Translations under genes and position numbers: made by a program
NCBI GenBank assembly: GCA_964472175.1
Contig: CAYYJF010000003.1
Span: 1 to 64,000, forward strand
Source: UBA8389 sp964472175
GTDB lineage: Bacteria > Bacteroidota > Bacteroidia > Bacteroidales > UBA1402
Direction: 5' to 3'
DNA: 64,000 bases
Part shown: piece after piece, positions 51,967 to 59,663 of the stretch
How positions within the stretch are numbered: the first letter of the stretch is position 1
Layout of the letters: every line of letters begins with the position of its first letter
The notes under the pieces: generated by a model
Database searches by the model: none
What the model was told of the DNA's origin: nothing
The model's input: the letters and a program-made list of their open reading frames with translations, nothing else

Positions 51967-53163
51967 ATGCTGAAAGACAAACACATACTATTGGGTATTT
52001 CGGGAGGAATTGCTGCCTACAAGACACCTGAACTGATTCGTCTGTTTGTCAAGGCAGGTGCTCAGGTGCGCGTTGTTGCCACCAAAAATGCATTGGAATT
52101 TGTCACAGAATTGACTTTGCAAACGGTCTCAAAAAACGAGGTTTACACAGACACCTTTGCAAAACAAAATGAATATTCAACAGAACACATTGCTTTGAAT
52201 GATTGGGCAGATGTGCTCCTGGTTGCTCCGGCTACAGCAAACATCCTTGGTAAGTTTGCATCCGGCATTGGAGATGACGCCCTGTCCACTTCGTTTTTGG
52301 CTTTTAACAAGCCTGTCTTTGCGGCACCGGCTATGAATACGAAAATGTTCAACAACGCTGCTGTTCAAAACAACATGGATTTGTTGAAAAAAAGGGGGAT
52401 TCAATTCATTGAACCCACCGAAGGTGTTTTGGCTTGCGGTGACTACGGGAAAGGCAGAATGGCCGATCCTGAAAGCATTTTCAATCGCATCTATCAGCAC
52501 GTTCAAAAGTCTCAAAGCCTCCTCGGGCAGAAAATTCTGATCACAGCAGGTCCGACTTACGAAAAAATTGATCCGGTACGGTTTATCGGAAACTTTTCAA
52601 CAGGAAAAATGGGTTTTGCTTTGGCCGAAGCCTGTGCAAGCAGGGGCGCTGAAGTCATTCTGGTTTCAGGACCTGTTTCGCAAAAAACCATCCACCCAAA
52701 CATACACAGAATGGATGTGGTAGGGGCAGATGAGATGTATCGTGCTACTGTTGAGTCATTTGCAAATGTCAATGCCGCCATCCTATGTGCAGCAGTGGCC
52801 GATTTTACGCCGGAAACGGTGTTCGATTCCAAGAAAAAAAGAGGGGAGGACGACTTAATCGTTCGCCTGAAACCAACCAAAGACATTGCTGAAGCCTTGG
52901 GCAAAAGCAAAAAAAAGGGACAGGTTTTGGTCGGTTTTGCTTTGGAAACTGACAACGAGCTTGTGCATGCCACCTCAAAACTCAAACGCAAAAATCTGGA
53001 TTTCATCGTGTTGAATTCATTAAACAACCCGGGGGCAGGTTTTATGCATGACACCAACCAAATCACCATCATTCAACAAAATGGTGAAACGGAGACCTAT
53101 CCGCTGAAATCAAAAACGGAGGTTGCATACGATATCATCAATGCATTGGAGAAACTGCTTTAA
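51967..53163 (+). CDS. coaBC: bifunctional phosphopantothenoylcysteine decarboxylase/synthetase
   Basis: Two successive steps of coenzyme A synthesis. 398 aa. CoaC half: GISGGIAAYKTPELIRLF, the catalytic His region STEHIALNDWADVLLVAPATANILGK, PAMNTKMF, and the LACGDYGKGRM cysteine loop. CoaB half from about 188: ITAGPTYEKIDPVRFIGNFSTGKMG, AAVADFTP, LKPTKDIAE, VGFALETD and LDFIVLNSL. One base after the exonuclease stop. PanB upstream at 8575 acts earlier in the same route. Confidence 0.96.
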   Translation: MLKDKHILLGISGGIAAYKTPELIRLFVKAGAQVRVVATKNALEFVTELTLQTVSKNEVYTDTFAKQNEYSTEHIALNDWADVLLVAPATANILGKFASGIGDDALSTSFLAFNKPVFAAPAMNTKMFNNAAVQNNMDLLKKRGIQFIEPTEGVLACGDYGKGRMADPESIFNRIYQHVQKSQSLLGQKILITAGPTYEKIDPVRFIGNFSTGKMGFALAEACASRGAEVILVSGPVSQKTIHPNIHRMDVVGADEMYRATVESFANVNAAILCAAVADFTPETVFDSKKKRGEDDLIVRLKPTKDIAEALGKSKKKGQVLVGFALETDNELVHATSKLKRKNLDFIVLNSLNNPGAGFMHDTNQITIIQQNGETETYPLKSKTEVAYDIINALEKLL

Positions 53164-53164
53164 A

Positions 53165-54064
53165 ATGGCTTTCATGGCATCAAGACTAAGCTTCTTACTT
53201 CTTATTAATTGCTTCGTAACCAGCCTCTTTGCACAAGAGCTTAACTGTACGGTTCAAGTCAATACGCAACAGATTTCTGGTACGGACAAAATGGTCTATG
53301 ATCGGTTTCAGAATGCCGTTGAAGCCTATATGAACAGCACCAAATTTTCGGATATAGCCTACAACGATCAAGAAAAGATCAACTGCTCTTTGCTGTTTGT
53401 TTTCAAGAAAAGAGAAGGCAACAAGCACAGTTGTGAGATGCAAATCAAAAGCTCCAGACCCATCTACGGCAGTTCCTACACGACCAGCCTTCTGAGCTTC
53501 AAAGAAAACTGTACTTTTGAATTTGAAGAAAGGAAAACCCTTACTTTTCAACAAAACACCGTTGATGATGAACTCACAGCCACATTGAATTTTTGGGCTT
53601 ATGTGATGTTGGGACTGGATTTCGACAGTTTCGAATTGTATGCTGGCGATCTGTATTTTCAAAAAGCCAAAGATCTGGTTCAAATGGCCCAATCGTTTGG
53701 AGACAACTGGAAATCCCAACAGGACAAAAATCACTGGGGATGGACCAATGCCCTCACAAATGAAAATCAAAAGCCCATGCGCACCTTAAGCTATAAATAT
53801 CACCGGGAAGGGCTGGATTCCATGCATCTAAAGGTTGATTTGGGACGAATCAAAATCATGCAATCCATCCAACTCATCGGTGCTGTAAAACGGAATCAAC
53901 CCAATTCACCACTCCTTTCGAACTTTATTGAAACCAAAGTAGATGAATTGACAAAAATTTACGCAGCAGCTTCTGAAGAGGAAGCCAACCAGGCAATGGT
54001 CCTGCTTCAGGGTCTGTTCCCGAGCTATTCAAATAAGTTACAAAGCATCAAAACGCGACCTTAA
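53165..54064 (+). CDS. DUF4835 family exported protein
   Basis: 299 aa, Bacteroidota-specific family without a known function. Signal peptide from ATG 53165 (MAFMASRLSFLLLINCFVTSLFAQ), then LNCTVQVNTQQISGTDK and FDSFELYAGDLYFQKAKDLVQMAQ, the parts conserved in the family; PMRTLSYKYHREGLDSM lies in the second half. The chosen start is 1 base after coaBC; the longer in-frame start lacks a signal. recN begins at the next base. Conserved with recN and coaBC, but linkage gives no firm role. Confidence 0.82.
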   Translation: MAFMASRLSFLLLINCFVTSLFAQELNCTVQVNTQQISGTDKMVYDRFQNAVEAYMNSTKFSDIAYNDQEKINCSLLFVFKKREGNKHSCEMQIKSSRPIYGSSYTTSLLSFKENCTFEFEERKTLTFQQNTVDDELTATLNFWAYVMLGLDFDSFELYAGDLYFQKAKDLVQMAQSFGDNWKSQQDKNHWGWTNALTNENQKPMRTLSYKYHREGLDSMHLKVDLGRIKIMQSIQLIGAVKRNQPNSPLLSNFIETKVDELTKIYAAASEEEANQAMVLLQGLFPSYSNKLQSIKTRP

Positions 54065-55723
54065 ATGCTACTGAATCTACACGTTGAGCATTATGCATTG
54101 ATTGACCAGCTGGATTTAAATTTTCAAAGCGGGTTGTCTGTCATTACGGGTGAAACAGGGGCCGGGAAATCCATATTATTGGGCGCATTGGGTCTGTTGC
54201 TCGGTCAAAGAGCCGATACCAAAGTCATTCAAGATGGCAAAAGCAAATGTATTTCTGAAGCCACCTTTGACATTGCAAATGATGACCTGGAATCCTATTT
54301 TACAGATCACGATCTGGAATATGATTCAAACCTTTGCACCATTCGAAGGGAATTGCATCAAAACGGAAAAAGCAGGGCTTTTGTCAACGATTCTCCCGTT
54401 TCATTGACACAACTGAAAGATTTAAGTGGAAAATTACTCGATATTCATTCCCAACATCAAAATTTATTGTTGGGCACCGATGGTTTTCAACTCAGTGTGG
54501 TGGATGCATTGGCCAAAAACACGGAACTGCTGCTTGCGTATCAAAAAACATTCACAGAAGCCGGTCATCTCAAAGCGGCATTAAAAAAACAAAAAGATGC
54601 CCAAAAAAGATTGCTGGAAGAGGAATCTTTCTTGCGTTTTCAATACGATCAATTGTACCAGGCCGATCTGAAAGCAGACGAGGAAGTCGATTTGGATGCC
54701 GAATTGCAGAAACTCACACATGCAGAGGAAATTAAAACCGGCATAGGTCGGATGGTTGATTTGCTGGATCAGGAAAATGGGATCGTGAACAATCTAAAAT
54801 CCACTTTGGGTTTGGCAGAAAACGTCCAAAAATACATCTCTACCTTTCATGACATTCAGGAACGATTGAAGCTTTCCTATGTTGATTTGAAGGATTTAAT
54901 CAGAGATCTGGAAACAATGTTTGAAGACGTTGAAGTGAATCCAAACCGATTGAACCAGGTCACCGAAAGGCTAAATTTGTTGTACACTTTGCATCAGAAG
55001 CACAAAGTAAACAGCAATCAGGAATTGATTGAATTGCGTGAAGCCCTGAATACCAGACTTCAAATGATTGAAAATGGGGGCGAGGACACTGAAAAAATGG
55101 AAAAGGCATTGTTTGAAGCCGAACAAAACTGCCAAAATCTTGCAAACAAATTAAGCAAATCACGTCAAGCCGTGTTTTCCCTTTTGGAAACATCTTTGAC
55201 AGAAATGATTTCGAATCTTGGAATGCCAAGATCCGTTTTCAAAATCAATTATACACATAAAGCGCTGGATATCAATGGACAAGATTTCATTGAATTCACC
55301 TTTTCAGCCAGTGGAAAAGGGCAGTTAAGACCCATTCAGGACATCGCATCCGGAGGTGAAATATCCCGCATCATGCTCTGTATCAAATCCATTTTGGCTG
55401 AATGTCTGTCATTACCCACCTTATTTTTCGATGAAATTGACACCGGAATTTCCGGAGAAATTGCACACAAAATGGGGCAGATTATGCGAAAAATGTCCAA
55501 CAACAGACAAATCATTTGCATCACACATTTGCCGCAAATAGCTGCACTTGGTCAATATCATTTCAAAGTGATGAAAAATGACCACGCAGAAAGGACACAA
55601 ACAAATGTCGTAGAATTGACTTATAAAGAAAGAATGAACGAAATAGCAGGTATGCTGAGTGGTGCAAATTTGACCGAAGCGGCCATCATCAATGCCCAAC
55701 AATTATTACAAGAAAACCCATAA
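54065..55723 (+). CDS. recN: DNA repair protein RecN
   Basis: SMC-like ATPase of recombinational repair. 552 aa. N-terminal MLLNLHVEHYALIDQLDLNF, Walker A TGETGAGKS (31-39), LDIHSQHQNLLLG, a long interrupted coiled coil (about 150-380), then signature SGGEISRIMLCIKS and Walker B LFFDEIDTGISGEIA, with CITHLPQIAALGQYH. The ATG directly follows the DUF4835 stop, so the two are translationally linked. Confidence 0.96.
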   Translation: MLLNLHVEHYALIDQLDLNFQSGLSVITGETGAGKSILLGALGLLLGQRADTKVIQDGKSKCISEATFDIANDDLESYFTDHDLEYDSNLCTIRRELHQNGKSRAFVNDSPVSLTQLKDLSGKLLDIHSQHQNLLLGTDGFQLSVVDALAKNTELLLAYQKTFTEAGHLKAALKKQKDAQKRLLEEESFLRFQYDQLYQADLKADEEVDLDAELQKLTHAEEIKTGIGRMVDLLDQENGIVNNLKSTLGLAENVQKYISTFHDIQERLKLSYVDLKDLIRDLETMFEDVEVNPNRLNQVTERLNLLYTLHQKHKVNSNQELIELREALNTRLQMIENGGEDTEKMEKALFEAEQNCQNLANKLSKSRQAVFSLLETSLTEMISNLGMPRSVFKINYTHKALDINGQDFIEFTFSASGKGQLRPIQDIASGGEISRIMLCIKSILAECLSLPTLFFDEIDTGISGEIAHKMGQIMRKMSNNRQIICITHLPQIAALGQYHFKVMKNDHAERTQTNVVELTYKERMNEIAGMLSGANLTEAAIINAQQLLQENP

Positions 55724-55737
55724 AAAAAATAACGTCC

Positions 55738-56523
55738 ATGTATTATAAAAAACAACCCGTTCGAAAACCCAACGAAAACAAGTCCGAATTTATATTTGGT
55801 GTTCGTGCCGTTTTGGAAGCCATTCATGCAGGAAAAGACATGGATAAGATTCTCGTTAGAAAAGATGCAGAATCAGAGCTCATCAAAGAATTGTTAGATG
55901 CCGTCAAAGGGCTGCGCATACCCATTCAAAGGGTGCCGGTTGAAAAACTGAATCGGGTCACCATGAAAAACCACCAGGGCGTGGTTGCCTTCCTTTCTGA
56001 AGTCACCTATCAGAAATTGGAAGATTTGATCCCACAATGGTATGAAGAAGGCAAAGACCCATTCGTGGTTTTGCTGGATGGGATCACCGATGTACGCAAT
56101 TTCGGTGCCATTGCCAGAACATGCGAATGTGCTGGTGTCCATGCCATTGTCATTCCCATGACGGACAGCGTTGGGGTCAATGCCGATGCAGTGAAGACCT
56201 CTGCGGGAGCACTTCATTCTTTGCCAGTATGCAAAGAAAAGTCCATTTATGACGCCATTCAATTGCTGAAGAATTCTGGTGTAAAAGTCGTTGCAGCCAC
56301 CGAAAAAGCGTCTGTAAATTACGCTTCTACCAATTACGATGGTCCCATTGCCATTGTGATGGGCGCAGAAGACACAGGGATAGAAGCCTCAAACCTCAGA
56401 ATTTGCGATGAATTGGTTCAAATACCCATTATGGGTAAAATCGGTTCGCTCAACGTCTCTGTTGCAGCCGGGATTTTAATCTACGAGGTATTAAAACAGA
56501 AAACCTCAAATACCAAGGAATGA
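55738..56523 (+). CDS. rlmB: 23S rRNA 2'-O-methyltransferase RlmB (TrmH/SpoU family)
   Basis: 261 aa. The N-terminal substrate-binding domain starts at FIFGVRAVLEAIHAGKDMDKILV; the SPOUT domain has LLDGITDVRNFGAIARTCECAG (motif 1), VMGAEDTGI (motif 2) and IPIMGKIGSLNVSVAAGILIYEV (motif 3, trefoil knot). Probably methylates the G2251-equivalent of 23S rRNA. Overlaps the membrane protein gene by 4 bases. Alternative: another TrmH-type RNA target. Confidence 0.9.
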   Translation: MYYKKQPVRKPNENKSEFIFGVRAVLEAIHAGKDMDKILVRKDAESELIKELLDAVKGLRIPIQRVPVEKLNRVTMKNHQGVVAFLSEVTYQKLEDLIPQWYEEGKDPFVVLLDGITDVRNFGAIARTCECAGVHAIVIPMTDSVGVNADAVKTSAGALHSLPVCKEKSIYDAIQLLKNSGVKVVAATEKASVNYASTNYDGPIAIVMGAEDTGIEASNLRICDELVQIPIMGKIGSLNVSVAAGILIYEVLKQKTSNTKE

Positions 56524-57605
56524 CAGAATCTCTGGATTTTCTAAAAGATGTTTTGCTGAACAGCATTATGATTACCGGTTTTGTGGTGGTCATCATGTTG
56601 TTCATTGAATTGTTACACGTACTGACCAGTGGAAAGTGGAGCAACTGGCTGAGCAAGAGCAGCCTTTTACAGGTTTCCGTTGCTGCGATTTTGGGCTTGA
56701 TTCCCGGTTGTTTCGGTGGATTCGCCAGCGTGGGGATGTGGACACATGGTGTCATCGGGTTCGGTGCTTTGGTGGCTGCTATGATTGCATCTGTAGGCGA
56801 TGAAGCCTTTGTGATGCTCGTACAAATGCCCAATACAGCCTTACTTTTGTTTGGTATCCTGTTTGTCATAGCCGTGGGCATTGGCTGTTTGATTGACCGG
56901 TTAAAAATCAAAGTATCTATTCCGGTAAAAATGGAAAAGCATTTGGTTTTGCACGATCACGAAATGCCTGCCTCCGGCGGGCTTTTTCAACACTGGAAAA
57001 TCAACCTTAAAAACCTCAGCTTTTCCAGAGTCCTGTTGTTAACCGGACTAGGATTGTTTATCGTGGGCATGTTTCTGGGTGTTTTCGAACACGAACATTC
57101 TGAAAAACAGGCTTATGAAAGCCCCTTTTCAAGCATTTTTTCTGAAACCTGGTTCAATGGCATTTTTATCATTTTGGCCTCCATCCTTTTTGTTGTCTTT
57201 ATTTTTGTAAACGACCACTTTCTGGAAGATCATTTCTGGAAACACGTATTGAAACAACACGTTCCAAAAATCTTTTTATGGACTTTTGGCGCATTGATCA
57301 TGATTCACTTCATCGTGCATTCGGTTGAAGCAGCCAATTGGCTAAATGACAATCGATTATGGGTTTTACTCTTTGCTGTTTTGATTGGTTTCATACCAGA
57401 ATCGGGTCCACATTTGGTTTTTGTCACCCTCTTTCTAAGCGGTCAGATACCATTCAGCATCTTACTGGCAAACTCCATCACCCAGGATGGACATTCCACA
57501 CTGCCCTTGTTGGCTGAATCCAAAAAGGGCTTTTTAGCGGTGAAGCTCATCAATGCCTGTGTGGGGATGATTTTCGGTTTATCCGGTTATTTTTTGGGAT
57601 TCTAA
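56520..57605 (+). CDS. ten-helix putative metal exporter (ArsP_2-like)
   Basis: 361 aa membrane protein resembling the putative 10TM heavy-metal exporter/arsenic-efflux family (PF11449). About ten helices in two halves, separated by a hydrophilic middle. Each half has a Gly/Pro-rich motif: AAILGLIPGCFGGFASVGMW and AVLIGFIPESGPHLVFVTLF. Soluble loops are rich in His and acidic residues (HLVLHDHEMP, GVFEHEHSEK, NDHFLEDHFWKH), which fits metal handling. Substrate unproven. It sits between rlmB and ridA in one operon, with no regulator beside it. Confidence 0.72.
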   Translation: MTESLDFLKDVLLNSIMITGFVVVIMLFIELLHVLTSGKWSNWLSKSSLLQVSVAAILGLIPGCFGGFASVGMWTHGVIGFGALVAAMIASVGDEAFVMLVQMPNTALLLFGILFVIAVGIGCLIDRLKIKVSIPVKMEKHLVLHDHEMPASGGLFQHWKINLKNLSFSRVLLLTGLGLFIVGMFLGVFEHEHSEKQAYESPFSSIFSETWFNGIFIILASILFVVFIFVNDHFLEDHFWKHVLKQHVPKIFLWTFGALIMIHFIVHSVEAANWLNDNRLWVLLFAVLIGFIPESGPHLVFVTLFLSGQIPFSILLANSITQDGHSTLPLLAESKKGFLAVKLINACVGMIFGLSGYFLGF

Positions 57606-57618
57606 ACACTACATAAAA

Positions 57619-58002
57619 ATGAAAAAAGCCATTCAATCACCCAGTGCCCCGGCAGCTATCGGTCCTTACAGTCAGGGAATACAAATCGGAGACTTTGCAT
57701 TCTTTTCGGGTCAAATACCCATTGTGCCATCCACTGGTCAAATAGAAGCCACAACCATTGAGGCGCAAACAGAACAATGCATCTCCAACATTCAAGCGCT
57801 GTTGGCTGAAGTTGGTTGCACGCTGAAAAATGTCATCAAAACCACTGTATTCTTATCAGATATGGATCACTTTTCCGGAATGAATGAAGTGTACAGCAAA
57901 CATTTTAGTGCACCATACCCGGCCAGATCCACCGTTGCAGTGAAAGAGTTACCCAAAAAGTCATTGGTTGAAATAGAAGTCGTGGTACACCTGAGTGCCT
58001 GA
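57619..58002 (+). CDS. ridA: RidA family imine/enamine deaminase
   Basis: 127 aa. Hydrolyses reactive 2-aminoacrylate and related enamines. The fold signatures AIGPYSQGIQIGDFAFFSGQIP, NIQALLAEVGCTLKNVIKTTVFLSDM, and YPARSTVAVKELPKKSLVEIEVV with the catalytic Arg are present; the family's Cys lies in the first of the second group. Thirteen bases after the exporter gene; converges on rlmD with 7 bases between. Confidence 0.93.
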   Translation: MKKAIQSPSAPAAIGPYSQGIQIGDFAFFSGQIPIVPSTGQIEATTIEAQTEQCISNIQALLAEVGCTLKNVIKTTVFLSDMDHFSGMNEVYSKHFSAPYPARSTVAVKELPKKSLVEIEVVVHLSA

Positions 58003-58009
58003 CAACAAT

Positions 58010-59488
58010 TTAAGCCTCTCTTTTCACCAATAAAACGACATTTTCCACATGATGCGTATGGGGGAACAAATCAACAGGTTGAACCTTTGTGATCTCATAT
58101 GCATCATTCAATAATGCCAAATCTCTGGCTTGTGTAGCCGGATTGCAACTGACGTACACAATACGCCCGGGAGCAGCATTCAGAATGGTTTTAACTACAT
58201 CGGCATGCATTCCGGCTCTGGGAGGGTCGGTGATGATGACGTCTGGTTTTCCGTGGATATCCAGGAATGAGTCCGTTAGAATATCTTTCATATCTCCGGC
58301 AAAAAACATCACGTTTTCAATCTGATTGTTCTTTGCATTGACCTGAGCATCCTGAATGGCTTCAGGAACATATTCAATACCAATAACTTGTTTGGCCTGT
58401 TTGGCAACAAATTGCGCAATGGTACCCGTGCCGGTATACAAATCATACACCAGCTCATGGGGTTTCAAACCGGCAAACGCACGTACCACGCGATACAACT
58501 GATAGGCTTGGGCTGAATTTGTTTGATAAAAAGACTTTGGACCTATCTTGAATTTCAAATCCTCCATCACCTCAACGATGCAATCCTGTCCCTTGTACAC
58601 GAAAATATCCTGGTCGCCAATCGTGTCGTTCGCTTTCTGATTGATGACATACATCAAGGATGTGATATTCGGGAACTTATCAGAAATCGCATCCAGTAAA
58701 AGTTTTATATTTTCCGGCTCATCTCTGTAAAACATCACCAGCACCATCCACTCACCGGTAGAGGTATTTCGAATCATCAAATTGCGCATGAAACCTTCCT
58801 GCGTTCTGAGATTGAAAAACGGAAACTGATGTACCCGACAAAAATCCCTCACAAACAATCTCAATTCATTGGAAAGGTTGTCTTGTAAATGGCAGGCTTC
58901 AATATCCAGCACTTTGTCGAACATGCCAGGTATGTGGAATCCCAAAGCATCGGGAAATTCAAATACTTGCTCCGATTGGATTTCCTCCTGGGTCAACCAA
59001 CGTTTGTTGGAAAAAGTGTATTCCAGTTTGTTTCTGTATTCCCGGATCTTCTGTGATCCAAAAATCGGATATAAACCTTCTGAATCCCAATAATTTTCAG
59101 CATCCATTTGGTTTTCAGCCGTTTGCATATCCACCAAAGCAGGGAGCTTTAAATGTCCGATCCGAACCAAAGCATCGACAACCTGTTTTTGCTTGGCCAA
59201 AAGCTGTTCTTCATAATTGACATGCTGCCATTTACAACCACCACAAATGCCAAAATGCGTGCAAAACGGCTCCGTTCGCTTCTCCGATTTTTTGTGAAAA
59301 CGAACAATTTTACCTTCAGCAAAACTGCTTTTTGATTTTGTTACCTGGATGTCGACAATATCGCCGGGTGCGCCGTAAGGAACAAATACTACTTTTTCAC
59401 CCACTTTGGCAAGGGATTTCCCTTCAGCCGCTATATCCGTTATTTCAACGGCTTCCAATATTGGAAGTATTTTCTTTTTTCTGGTCAA
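58010..59488 (-). CDS. rlmD: 23S rRNA (uracil-5-)-methyltransferase RlmD
   Basis: 492 aa. TRAM domain (about 12-70; ITDIAAEGKSLAKVGEKVVFVPYGAPGDIV), a Fe-S cluster cysteine set in EPFCTHFGICGGCKW, and the SAM domain with YDLYTGTGTIAQFVA, DPPRAGMHADVVK and the catalytic Cys in VYVSCNPATQARDL. Starts with TTG at 59488: no ATG is available between the upstream in-frame stop and the TRAM domain, and MTRKKK matches homologues. Which uracil is modified is inferred only. Confidence 0.9.
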   Translation of the reverse strand: MTRKKKILPILEAVEITDIAAEGKSLAKVGEKVVFVPYGAPGDIVDIQVTKSKSSFAEGKIVRFHKKSEKRTEPFCTHFGICGGCKWQHVNYEEQLLAKQKQVVDALVRIGHLKLPALVDMQTAENQMDAENYWDSEGLYPIFGSQKIREYRNKLEYTFSNKRWLTQEEIQSEQVFEFPDALGFHIPGMFDKVLDIEACHLQDNLSNELRLFVRDFCRVHQFPFFNLRTQEGFMRNLMIRNTSTGEWMVLVMFYRDEPENIKLLLDAISDKFPNITSLMYVINQKANDTIGDQDIFVYKGQDCIVEVMEDLKFKIGPKSFYQTNSAQAYQLYRVVRAFAGLKPHELVYDLYTGTGTIAQFVAKQAKQVIGIEYVPEAIQDAQVNAKNNQIENVMFFAGDMKDILTDSFLDIHGKPDVIITDPPRAGMHADVVKTILNAAPGRIVYVSCNPATQARDLALLNDAYEITKVQPVDLFPHTHHVENVVLLVKREA

Positions 59489-59517
59489 AATAAATCAAAT
59501 TAATTTCCGGGAAGTTG

Positions 59518-59549
59518 CAAAAGTACAAAAATGAACCCAAATTGCACAA
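59518..59549 (-). promoter_or_regulatory. rlmD promoter (TTG-N21-TACTTTTG)
   Basis: Minus strand TTG (59547-59549), a 21-base spacer and TACTTTTG (59518-59525), 29 bases upstream of the TTG start codon. Both elements fit the consensus and support that start. Confidence 0.65.
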
Positions 59550-59587
59550 TCAACCTTTCATCTATTGAAAAATTAAAGGTTTATTTA

Positions 59588-59619
59588 TTTGTTGATAGCC
59601 TTCTGATTCTTTATTTTTG
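59588..59619 (+). promoter_or_regulatory. ppdK promoter (TTTG-N20-TATTTTTG)
   Basis: TTTG (59588-59591), a 20-base spacer and TATTTTTG (59612-59619), a perfect match 44 bases upstream of the ppdK ATG. Confidence 0.68.
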
Positions 59620-59663
59620 TGCACCTTGAATTTTCATTATAGCACTAAACACATTTAAATCAG

